Position numbers and translations under genes: made by a program. 64,000 nucleotides of DNA from Agapetus fuscipes (lineage: Eukaryota > Arthropoda > Insecta > Trichoptera > Glossosomatidae): NCBI GenBank assembly GCA_951799405.1, contig OX637353.1, positions 3,596,001 to 3,660,000 on the forward strand, given 5' to 3'. The notes below the pieces were generated by a model. That model saw only the letters and a program-made list of their open reading frames with translations. It was not told the DNA's origin and searched no databases. Of the stretch, positions 52,183 to 62,959 are shown in pieces. The stretch's first letter is position 1, and every line of letters starts with the position of its first letter.

Positions 52183-55100
52183 ATGCCACAAAAATGTGTC
52201 GTTACAAGCTGTTCTCGTAGAGGAGGTAATGTTACACTTATTATTATCTCTTGAAGTCTACTTTAAACATCGGATAAGATATTTTATCATATTTTTTGTT
52301 GCAGATGGAATGCATTGTTTTCCCAACCCTGATTTAAACCCACAAAGATTTCAAGCCTGGGTAAATGTGATCCAGGAGGTGTCTGGACTCGAACCTATGT
52401 TCGTTTATCGTAATAAACGTGTTTGCCGCATGCATTTTGAAGAACATCTTTTCAGACATCCATCGCGAAGATTATTTGCCCATGCAGTTCCTACTCTTCA
52501 TATTGCCGGTATTTACTATTTCTAATTCCTGAAGTGCTATTCTGCCAAATTTCTTACGACCTTATTGTCGGAAAGGCGACAAGATAGCGATGCGTGTCCC
52601 AAAATAAGGTGTAGTGATTTTTTTTTATCTATGGAGTTCTTTCGCAAGTGCTAGCAAGGATTGATATACAAATAGTAAGGGATTTAGCAGAATAGCGCTT
52701 CTGTTTTAACTATTTTGGATGGGAAAATGTCACAAGTATATTCCCAGCGTCCTTAACAAGTCATCACAAACCGTCAAGTCAGTTAATGTCCTAGCGACCC
52801 GTTATATAATGTCACAAACTTTTGTGTCATTTAATATACAGGGCTGCTATTTCCCACTGGTCCCATAAATAGTAATCTTCCAGATTTTCTGACAATATGT
52901 CAAAAAAACTATTAACGGTGTTCCGCAAGATTTCACCTTGATTCTTCTCATTAGAGAAGACTCATGAGCCATTTTGCCGGTGAGTTCTATGTCGAGGGGT
53001 AGAAAGTTTGTGTTTGACATTTTATTTATTAAATTAATAACATTGAGGCCCACATTCAATATGTCGAACATTGCAACAACATGCAACATGAGCAAGTATA
53101 TAAAGTGAATCCCCAATGTTACATATCTTTGCAACCTAGATTAGATAAGAGATGAAATTTCAGTGTATTTAACTATTAGAAGGGTGTGAAAACCAAGCGA
53201 AAGGTACACATTGTGACAATTAGGAGTAGCAATTCAGACTGCATTGTTTAATGGACTCTTTCTATTTTCGGCGGGCAAACATCACACTTGTGTGAGATTA
53301 CGGTCCTTAGCAATCATTTACCAAATAATTGATTTCCGTCAATCAATCTGGCCGTGTGACTTACAATTTTTTAGGATGCTGCTAATAGCATTCATTTGGT
53401 TCATTGGTATTCAAATACCGATTCACAATTATCGACATTAATGTTTTGTAATCTAAATAAGTTGGCTACCATTTAATTCATGCAGCTTCATTTTTTTTCC
53501 ATAGCAAGTGTTGCTGGAACATCACAACCTCCTCGCATTGGTGCTTTACCATCACTTCACCAGGAAGATCAGCAAGGTATTCATTGTTTGACTTCATAAA
53601 ACTGAATTTTTGTATTAATATCAGGGTTTCATCAGGGTTATCAGGGTTTTAGTCCGGTCCATAGCTCAGTTGGTAGAGTGCTTGCATTCTACCCCGTGAG
53701 CTCGGGTTCGAAGCCCACCGAGGAGGGTGTCAGAAATGATTTCCTATTTTGGTGTTTATTTCAAACCCCATAATAAAAATACCGGCAAGGTTTACTCAGC
53801 CTTCACAAGAAATGAGTACGAGCCCCCTCGGGAGCTGGGAAACCCCCACTTCAACTGAAGTGGTTGGCGTAAGGCCGGCCCCCTTATCTGTAAAAATAAA
53901 TAGGTTCAACTCGCCACATGCGACCCCTTCGGGGATAACGCGGCAAGAAGTTACACTATATGTGTAGCTTAGTTGCATTTTTTTTTTCATCCAAGAAGAC
54001 ATTGAATGTTATTTTTGGGCTCTATCTGTAATCAATTTACATACCTTATTTTCTATGGTGTATGGTCGAATTCATGCAGCTTCATTTTTTTTCCATAGCA
54101 AGTGTTGCTGGAACATCACAACCTCCTCGCATTGGTGCTTTACCATCACTTCACCAGGAAGATCAGCAAGGTATTCATTGTTTGACTTCATAAAACTGAA
54201 TTTTTGTATTAACAGATTGTTTGCGGGAAACTAGTTAACTCGTCATACGCCTTTTTATAGTAACGTGCGGGAGACGTGTAAACTCGTCTTGTCGCGCCTA
54301 GCGGTAGAGCGCGGGAAACGTGTAAAAACGTGGCATCACAGGGGTGCGGGGCCGTGCGGTACCTACCGTCAGCGGTCCCCGATCTGTCTACCTGCCGATA
54401 CAATGAGTTTGAGACGGGACAAAAAATAATAACTGTAAAAATAAACAGACAGAATATTGAAATATTTTATTGCCTTGCACTTTCGTTCGTCTCTCTAGTA
54501 ACGTGCAAGTTTTGTAATGTACCCCTGCACAAAAAAAAAGTGTTTTGAAAAAAATATATGTGTTAAAAATTTCAAAATAATATGGATATTCTGTATGAAT
54601 AAAATTATTTTGATTGTGAAATAGTGTTTTTTCTATGATTCCCAAGAAAGTTGAATGTTTTTGTACACAAAAAAACAAAAATATAGATATTGTTTAAATA
54701 AATAAACCGAGACATATTTTTAAAGTAAAAAACTAAAAGTTTCATTGAAAAATATCAAATAGATCGTAAGATATACATGTTTTACGAAAAGTCTAATTTT
54801 GGCGTGAAAATTTAAAAAAACTCCCGCTCTACGCCGCCATCTGGCGAGAAAATACCCGCATGCATAGTGTTAATATTAGGGTTTCATCCAAGAAGACATT
54901 GAATGTTATTTTTGGGCTCTATCTGTAATCAATTTACATACCTTATTTTCTATGGTGTATGGTCGAATTCATGCAGCTTCATTTTTTTTTCCATAGCAAG
55001 TGTTGCTGGAACATCACAACCTCCTCGCATTGGTGCTTTACCATCACTTCACCAGGAAGATCAGCAAGGTATTCATTGTTTGACTTCATAAAACTGAATT

Positions 55101-58100
55101 TTTGTATTAATATTAGGGTTTCATCCAAGAAGACATTGAATGTTATTTTTGGGCTCTATCTGTAATCAATTTACATACCTTATTTTCTATGGTGTATGGT
55201 CGAATTCATGCAGCTTCATTTTTTTTTCCATAGCAAGTGTTGCTGGAACATCACAACCTCCTCGCATTGGTGCTTTACCATCACTTCACCAGGAAGATCA
55301 GCAAGGTATTCATTGTTTGACTTCATAAAACTGAATTTTTGTATTAATATTAGGGTTTCATCCAAGAAGACATTGAATGTTATTTTTGGGCTCTATCTGT
55401 AATCAATTTACATACCTTATTTTCTATGGTGTATGGTCGAATTCATGCAGCTTCATTTTTTTTCCATAGCAAGTGTTGCTGGAACATCACAACCTCCTCG
55501 CATTGGTGCTTTACCATCACTTCACCAGGAAGATCAGCAAGGTATTCATTGTTTGACTTCATAAAACTGAATTTTTGTATTAATATCAGGGTTTCATCCA
55601 AGAAGACATCGAATGTTATTTACTGGGCTCTATCTATAAACAAATTACATATCTTATGTTCAATGGTCTATGGGTGATTCGCTGGCAGTCGAATTAGAAT
55701 CAACGGGTCCGTAGTCCAGTAATAACACTTCCGACTCGTAAATGGAAGGTTGTGGGTTCGAATCCTGGCGGAGCACAACAAAATACCATTTATATTTTTA
55801 AATATGCTCTTCGCTGGGTAAAAAATTCATATAACTTTACCAAAGATCGGTCACTGAAGGTCCATCCAGCCTTACAGAAAATGGGTCTTGGTTGAGAATT
55901 GGCACTTTCTACAGCGACAACCAAGCTTGCAGCGGGCTCTTGAGGTGTGATACACACAAAAACAGCGCTCACCAAATATATCATTCAAATATATTAGCAT
56001 TTTTTAAACAAGTGCATGTTCGAATCCCGTACTTTAACCCTGGTTCAACAAATGTCATTTTATTATAAGGCATTGAAAATAAAAATTGATGAATTATTAA
56101 TTTATGATGTAAATACCTGATTTTGGCGAAGCAAAAATAGGTTGGTGAAATGTGTTTCTCTTTACAAATTTATTTTTTATTAAAGCAATACAGTAACCAA
56201 CCTCCAAGTTATAAAGCCTCAATCTACTATGTTATATATCATCTTATTGACTTTGTATTTCTTGTATATCTTCACTTTTTAAATAGGGTTTTTTTTTTAG
56301 GGCATTCTGAAATTATTGGCCAAGAGGGAAATCTGATTCAAGACTCATACGTTACCCCAAAAGGTATTATTTTCACCACATGGCCTATGTTAAATCGCAA
56401 ACATTGAGTTGATATGAAAAGTCACTGCTCAAGCAATATTATCCATGATGTGCAATAATCTTGTCATGTTGTAACGTATTTTTAGTGTTTTTCTAATGTT
56501 TAAACATAAAAATTGTATTGTGGAAAATATCAAGCTCATATATATCAGTTTTAACAATCATGTCTTTCTATTCTTTAAGGTCGAGATGCTTTTCGTGGGC
56601 CAACAGATGTCAGGTCGAAGAACAAAAAAGTTTCAAAACGTATGTCGTCAAGTAGTATTTTTATTATTTTTCATTACCTGTTAAATATAAATATAAAGTT
56701 TATTGTGATATACTCTTATTTTTCAGGTTTATTCCAAGATGAACCACGCCAACGTAAGATAAAGTTCTTTTCCTTAAAGCATTTGTAATAAACATGTCTG
56801 AGTGTCAGATTTGGCTAAATTACGCATACATTAACAACACAATCATTGTATTAATGCATAGTACTTAGTCAAATTTGACTCTTAAGCGGTCTGTAGACGT
56901 GCAATATTATTGTGCAATGTGGGTGGCACAGCATTTTGACGGTGGCCCATATACAGTCAATAGTATTGTACAATATTTTCATTTGTGCAAAAAATTGTAC
57001 TGTATTGAAGGCTGTGCAATATATTGCACAATTGCGAGCAAAAAAACTGAAAAAAGTAAATATGTCAACCTCAACCATATTGTACAAACAGTCCCTGCCA
57101 GAATTCCAAGATATTGACTGAAAGTGTTTAGTGTTGCGTAATAATTGCTGGAGCCGTGAGTGCAAAAAAGAGAAAGGGCTCGCAGAAAGCTAGAAAATGG
57201 GCCAAACAGTGGTTTATTGATAAGGAAAAGTGCACCATAATCTTTGCACTTCACATCCCGCAGAGCTGAAAGATCAGGATACATGCCAATAAATTCCTTT
57301 TCAGCTTTCTTGTCACCCATGATAACGCTTGATTGGGTCGAGCTGTTAATACAACTGGGTGGATATTGCGCAATATTTTCAACAGATGACACAATATTTT
57401 CTCATTTGTGCAAAATATTTTAAATACTTTGAAAGTCACACTATATATTGCACAATCTTTCCATATTGCCCATGTACAATCAATTATATCGTACAAACTA
57501 ACATATTGCACGGCTAGCGACCACTTTAGTAGAGTTTGTAACACCAGACTAGTGCATTGTAATTTAACACTTTGGTGTGCGGGACATGGATTTTTATATG
57601 GTATAATATATCCTATTAACCTGAAACGCAAGGTCTGGTCATGGCGCAAGGCAAGAACGTGACAAGTGGCCGAAAAGCATAATTTTTTTGCTCATTCATT
57701 TTGTGTAATTTTCATTTCAGGTTCGGAGAATTTATTATCAATGGTTGGTGTAACCCAAGCCACTTTTCTTACACCCAAGGCCAAAAAATTATACAGGCAT
57801 GCAATCAAAATGAAGATAGAAGCAAACAGACAACGGAAAAAAGCTAATTGCTTCAAGGACAGACTCGTTGCAGCGAAAAAGTTTGCTGAGAAAGATTTTT
57901 CTAGTGTAACAGAAAACATGACTGTAGCCGCCAAATTATTCACGTCAATGCAAATAACACAATCTTCAAAAAAGCCACGAGGAAGGAGATTCACTCTGGA
58001 GGAAAAAGTACTGGCTTTATCACTTTACAAATACAGCCCTAAAGCCTACCGTATGCTGTACAGATTATTTACCCTGCCTGCAGCTAAAACTCTAGCCAGT

Positions 58101-61100
58101 CTGCTCCGCCGAGTTATAATCAGCCCGGGGTTGAATTCTTTAGTGCTTGAGCATCTTAAAGCCTCGGTGAAAACTTTACCTGTATCAGCAAGGTATTCTA
58201 ATTTATTATTTGATGAGATGAGCATAACCCCTCATCTACAGTATAATGAAAAAAAAGATTTGATAGAGGGATTTGAAGACAGTGGGTATGAAAGGAGCCA
58301 GAATTTTGCAGACCATGTGTTGGTTTTTATGGTGACAGGCATATCCCGGGCATACAGACAGCCAGTGGGGTATTCCTTTCACAAAGGGGGGTGTAAGAAG
58401 GCAGACCTAATGCACATGATAAAGGACTATGTAACAGCTTTACGTGGTGCTGGTAAGTGCATTACAACTTTAATATGAATCTTGATTTGGCTACTTCAAA
58501 GAATAATAATATTATTTTTTATTACAGGTTTACGAATTGTTTCCTCCATCTGTGATCAAAGCGCTGTCAATGAGAGTACGATAAAACAACTTTTAAGCGA
58601 TACCCAGGGTGCATACTTGAGAGAGGGCAAGGAGTGGAAGGGTCAGTATTTTGAAGTAAATGGCAAAAGGATAAGGCCTTTATTTGATCCACCTCATCTC
58701 ATAAAGGGTGTGCGCAATAATCTTCTAACAAAAGATTTAATTTTTGGAGAGAACAACGAGAGCAAGGTAGCAAAATGGAAGCATATACTAGATTTGTATT
58801 TAATAGATGTAGGCTCGGCAAAAGCACGAGTACTACCCAAGCTTACAGACCTGCACGTTGTACCAGATCGTATACCGAAAATGAGAGTGAAGTATTGCAC
58901 CCAGGTGTTTAGCCAAAGAGTTGCAGCTTTAATGTTTTTATTAGCAAGTGAGTATAATTGCTTTCCTAAATTTCTTTATTTTAATAAGAAAAAGAATGTT
59001 CTGTAAATTTGATGAATGAATTTGAGTTTTACAAGTTTCACTGACGTGTAAAATTAATTACAGTCTAACTCGGTTATAATGAGAACAAAGAGACAGACCA
59101 ATTTTGCTCTTTATCCACTCGCTCACTAGAATGGTTCATTAGGAAGACCGAGAAAGGGTATGTATGGATTAAATTTGTGAAGTAGCGAATGAATGGGATA
59201 TCCAGAGTCATAATAAAAGGAGAGCTTATATGAAAAAGGTTATGACTGGATGAAATGAAAGAAGTATGTAAGGACAGAAAGAAATGGCTGATCTGCAATG
59301 TTGGCGGCTGGGACTAGGGTTTTTCAAATAAGAATTTTGTATCGCATATTACTTTTGACGCCCATACTATTTTTTTTATTTTAAAAATGTAATTTATTGT
59401 GCATGTTCCTTGCCTTATAGGTTAGTGTGCGGCTGACCACCCATGCTCGAGAAAATGGTTCACTTTGCCAATGTCATTCTGTTTCAGGGAAAGTCTGCAA
59501 GAGTTGCAGGGTGTATGTTCATTTGGGATTTGGGTTTTTATATTGCAAGTCCATGGGTGGCATGTTTAAAAGCGAACTTATATGTGTCTGCTTGTGAGAA
59601 TACATATACCTAATATGAATCCTGAATGTTACATCTCTTTGCAACTTAGATTAGTTTAGATACATTGCCCGTATTCTTCAAGCATGTCTTAAGTGGCCGA
59701 TCAACTAAGGAAGCAGAATAGCTTAAGTTTTCATAGGTATTCTCCAATTGGTTAGCCAGGATTAGCTAAATATCGGGATGACAGCATAGAAAAACACAAA
59801 CAACAATTCGCGTTAGTTTGAAAAAATTCCGCTGGTGGCGCTAATGTACCAGGAAGTAATTATGAAAAACCAGCCATTTACTTTTTTAAATTTACGCATT
59901 CAAAACATACATTTAACATTATGAATATAATTTATAATTAATAAAATATTTTATTATAATATTTTCTTTTCATTTTAAGGATGTAATCTAAATACAACCA
60001 TTTAAATACATCGTTGTCTGACCTTACGTGTACACCATGTTTGTTTACAATCACTCCGGTGTTTATTGACATTGCGCCTGAGTTCGCCTCGCTTGGTTTT
60101 TAGACATTACACTCTGTGACTATGCGACTGCTGTCGTAACTGATTCATATTCATGCTCAATGTATTCATGTCAATAAACTTCAAAGGTAAACAAAATAAA
60201 TGATAAAATTAACAACTCAAACACGCTAAACGAAACACCTGATTGTCAAATTTTGACAGCTGGACCATATTTGAGCGTGGATTAAGTTTTATCGGTAATG
60301 CCGTTTGAAGAATACCGCTCAGCTTAAGTTAGGTTAATCCTTGGTAAAACAGCTTGGAGAATACGGGCAATAGTCACGTATGGCTAATAAGTACAAAGTG
60401 TTACGGGCATATTTTAGTTATTTAAACTGTTTGTATGTAAATAATCTCTTAAGCTTTCACTTCCATGGCCGGCATTAATTGAAAACTTGTGTATTTCTTT
60501 TCTATTTCTTCTTTTCAGGAACTAATCTACTCCCTGCAGATGCAGAAGAAACGGCGGACCTAATTTTATTTTTAGATAAATTATTTGATTCTCTAAACTA
60601 CGGAGGAAAAGGTGATGCCAAAGAGTTCCGTTGCGCGGTGACCCTCAAATCTTACCATATGAAATTTTGGGACGAAGCGCTTAAAACTTTAACATCCATG
60701 CAATTTGTTGGAGGTAAATTGCGGACTCCATGTCTGTATAATTTCATACATACTATAAAAGGCTTCAAAGAGGTAACAGCAAGGTTATTGAGCTTGAAGT
60801 TTAAAAGTTTAAATCTTAGGCATTTCAATCAAGATCCTTTAGAGAATTTTTTTGGGGCGGTTCGAAGCCAGGGATGTAGGAATGTGACTCCTAATGTGAC
60901 GGACTTCGAAGGAAGTTACAAAACGTTGTTAATCAACAATTTAACTTCCATTCGATCCGTTGACAAGAACTGTGAGGATCAAGAAGGGGATTGTCTACAA
61001 ACGCTCCGTTTTTTTATAGAAAGTAGTACTCCTGTTGAAAAGTCCCCACCAAAATCACCTGAAAACATAGTAGACTTTTCACCAGTAGATTTTTCTCATC

Positions 61101-61624
61101 AGGAAGAATCTAGTCTGCATAAAAATGCAGCGGATTTTGTAGCTGGCTTTGTGGCAAAAAAGCTGAAACTAAGAGTTTTTAAAAAGTGTAAAACTTGTTC
61201 TGCTGATATCATAGATTCATCAGGTGATGGGCATGAATTGATTAAAGCCAGAGAGTATCGCCCCGGAAAGACATGGTTGTTCTATCCTTCTATAAAAATA
61301 ACGGAAATGTTTAATGCAATAAAAAATATCATACACAAATTTTTATCTGTGCATTGTCACGAAAAAAATTTGAAGAAAAATATTTCGGCAAGTATTATGA
61401 ATTGTGTGAACTTTAATTTTTTAAATTGTTCAACTCATAAAGACTTGATTATTAAAGAAAGCATTAATGTTATAATAAGAATTGTGGTACACCATTGGTG
61501 TAGGGAAGTATCTAATATCTTAATTGGCAAAGATAGTCGGGTGAGTGAAAGCGACGATAAAATAAAAAAAGCTGCCCGGGAAAGATATTTGAAATTTTCA
61601 AAATTTAAAAAATTTCACAAATAA
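52183..61624 (+). CDS. THAP9-like: THAP domain and P-element-type transposase gene (THAP9-like)
   Basis: Exons, all phase 1 at junctions: 52183-52225, 52305-52508, 53505-53576 (plus four identical copies), 56301-56363, 56580-56639, 56727-56753, 57721-58452, 58528-58947, 60519-61624. With one copy of exon 3 this gives 909 codons including the stop, close to the about 900 residues of vertebrate THAP9. The THAP finger has C5, C10, then CRMHF and AVPTL. The transposase part has LLFDEMSI (first Asp), CDQSAVN (second Asp), DPPHLIKGVRNN (insertion domain that binds GTP in P elements) and QDPLENFFG, where Asp and Glu are three apart as in P element. All catalytic residues are intact. No P-type terminal repeats were seen, so it may be a domesticated gene. 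Confidence 0.88.
53653..53965 (+). mobile_element. tRNA-derived SINE family B, complete, in exon-array unit 1
   Basis: Head with CATAGCTCAGTTGGTAGAG (A box) and GGGTTCGAAGCCC (B box), body with CCCTCGGGAGCTGGGAAACC and CCCTTCGGGGATAACGCGGC, and an end TAGCTTAGTTGC followed by a T-rich stretch. The surrounding TTTCATC occurs on both sides as a likely target duplication. Inserting in the intron next to exon copy 1, it leaves the splice sites untouched. Confidence 0.88.
54213..54869. mobile_element. piggyBac-like MITE, 657 bp, in exon-array unit 2
   Basis: TTAA on both sides (54209-54212, 54870-54873). Ends CAGATTGTTTGCGGG and, reversed, CACTATGCATGCGGG. The interior is shared with 20846-21549 in opposite orientation. 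Removing it and one TTAA restores the 237-bp unit exactly. Confidence 0.9.
55706..55985 (+). mobile_element. tRNA-derived SINE family A, best-preserved copy
   Basis: Head GGTCCGTAGTCCAGTAATAA to GTGGGTTCGAATCCTGGCGG has a recognisable B box and CGT in the anticodon position, so possibly a tRNA-Thr-like origin. The core is CCATCCAGCCTTACAG; the tail GGGCTCTTGAGGTGTGATAC then ACACACAAAAACAGCGCTCA resembles the L2/CR1-type LINE tail at 40107. Confidence 0.85.
55986..56300. other. Intronic sequence of the THAP gene
   Basis: Nothing recognised except the polypyrimidine tract and TTTTTTTAG acceptor leading into the exon at 56301. Confidence 0.5.
56886..57525. mobile_element. Inverted-repeat element in THAP intron, rich in TGCAATAT palindromes
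   Basis: Left GCGGTCTGTAGACGTGCAAT pairs with the right end, reverse complement GTGGTCGCTAGCCGTGCAAT. The interior repeats ATTGCACAAT-like palindromes in both halves. Flanks contain TTA or TAA but the target duplication is unclear. Its frames are artefacts. Confidence 0.55.
59125..59655 (+). mobile_element. RTE-like LINE family 1, degraded 3' end in THAP intron
   Basis: Coding remnant 59140-59320 with AGGAAGACCGAGAAAGGGTA and small deletions, then the family tail 59415-59655 ending CTTTGCAACTTAGATTAG. Confidence 0.8.
59664..60371. mobile_element. MITE with TTGCCCGTATTCTTCAAGC termini in THAP intron
   Basis: Left TTGCCCGTATTCTTCAAGC and right (reversed) TTGCCCGTATTCTCCAAGC form a 19-bp inverted repeat with one mismatch. 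About 708 bp, no coding frame. The target duplication is not evident, so the superfamily is open. Confidence 0.75.
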
Positions 61625-61796
61625 TTATGTAAATATATATATTTGATGTTCAATTTTTGATACATTTCATTTTTTTGTTCTATTACATGGTTTTTATGCT
61701 ATACCTCACCAAAAAGAGAGTAAGCTCTTGTGTGTGGAGAGGGAAAATTTTGATTTGATGTTGATTTATTTGCTTTGCATTACTGGCATTTGTACT

Positions 61797-62028
61797 TAGT
61801 ATGTGGCTGACCACCCATACTGTAAAAAGTGGTTCACTTTGCCAATGTTACCTATGTTTCAGGGATGAACGGCAAGCGTTGCAAAGAGTTTCATTTGAGA
61901 TTGGATTTTTATGTTGTAAGTCCACATGTGGCATGTATAAGCGCGAACTTATATGTGTCTGCTTGTGGGATCGCATTTAACATAAATCATAAATGTAATA
62001 TATATTTGTAACTTAGATTAGATAAGAT
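61797..62028 (+). mobile_element. RTE-like LINE family 1 3' tail downstream of the THAP gene
   Basis: From TAGTATGTGGCTGACCACCC to TTGTAACTTAGATTAGATAA. Confidence 0.85.
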
Positions 62029-62326
62029 TAGTACTTTCTTTATTGGTATTTTCTTTTCTTGATCCTCACATTCTTCAATTCACATTAATTGTCATGTCTT
62101 TCACACTGGTTTTGAATTTATTGTAACTTCTTATATATTAGTTCTACTGATCACACTTTAAAGATTCATGAATATCACTTTATTATGGTCATTTTTTAAA
62201 TGTTGTAATTATTTTTTTATCACATATGTCTATTCTACTTTGAAGTATTGTTTTCTTAATCAATTATGGTTTCGATTAATTTATTTGTTTTGCTTTACTT
62301 TGAACAACCGCCTATGATTTAAATAA
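62029..62326. other. Unassigned AT-rich sequence
   Basis: No gene or repeat family recognised. Confidence 0.4.
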
Positions 62327-62430
62327 ACTTAAACCCAGAGCTCTTGCTGTCCTTCCCTGAAACAGGGGTGACATCAGAAAATTGAAGCAATTCATAGTGT
62401 ATGGATTATCAGCCTCATATACCACCCTAT
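62327..62430 (-). mobile_element. RTE-like LINE family 1 3' tail, partial
   Basis: CTTAAACCCAGAGCTCTTGC and CCTGAAACAGGGGTGACATC, then CAGCCTCATATACCACCC. It abuts a family 2 LINE fragment. Confidence 0.75.
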
Positions 62431-62940
62431 ATGTAACTGTAACTCTGTCGCCATTCCGCTAGGGGTGGCCAGAGCCTCTGCAGAGTTGCCTCCATTTTTT
62501 CCTATCCTGATATACCTCTTTCAATTCCTTCATATCCATCACCTTTTTCATGCATTTTCTTCTTTTACGCTCACTTTGTACATCCCATTCTTTCACAATC
62601 TCCTCAATCTGATCACTCCATACTTTTCTTGGTCGTCCCTTCCCTCTTTTTCCTTTCTCACTTTCTTTGTATACATACTTTGTCAGTCTATCATCATTCA
62701 TTCTTTCCACATGCCCAAACCATTTCATCACATTCTTTTGTACTTTAACTTTCACATCCTCTTTCAAATTACATTCTTTTTTTACCCATTCATTCCTAAC
62801 TCTATCCCTCAAAGTTTTTCCTGTCATACTTCTCAAATACTTCATTTCCACCGTACATACTTAACTCATTTCGCTATCATTCACTGTCCATGCTTCACTT
62901 ACATACATCAAAGTCGTATTACATATTGCTTTCGTCGTAG
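62431..62940 (-). mobile_element. RTE-like LINE family 2, 3' fragment
   Basis: Minus-strand frame 62459-62851 matches 14883-15293 with few changes (RWFGHVERM becomes KWFGHVERM) and the stop is followed by a short remnant of the CAGTTA tail (62431-62446). Coding homology continues upstream to about 62920 (SEAWTVNDSE), after a stop or shift near 62862. Confidence 0.85.
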
Positions 62941-62959
62941 GACATATTGCTTTATTCAT

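Larger units (their letters stand above)
53505..55541 (+). repeat. Tandem array of five identical 72-nt exons (237-bp unit)
   Basis: Copies at 53505-53576, 54099-54170, 54997-55068, 55234-55305 and 55470-55541, each preceded by TTTTTCCATAG and followed by GTATTC. Each codes SVAGTSQPPRIGALPSLHQE plus DQQ, phase 1 at both ends, so any number of copies keeps the frame. Spacing is 237 bp between copies 3, 4 and 5. Copies 1-2 are spaced 594 bp because a SINE is inserted, and copies 2-3 898 bp because of a 657-bp piggyBac-like element plus TTAA. Confidence 0.92.

Noticed and set aside
53653..53730. Functional tRNA gene
   Set aside because: Good A and B boxes, but the acceptor and anticodon stems do not close and a SINE body follows; a related head occurs in the reverse SINE at 22790-23114.
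54903..55402. Frames of 62-68 residues repeated in the exon array
   Set aside because: They read through introns; the splice-bounded 72-nt exon explains the conserved coding part.
55706..55780. Functional tRNA-Thr gene
   Set aside because: The fold is imperfect and the sequence continues into the SINE A body.
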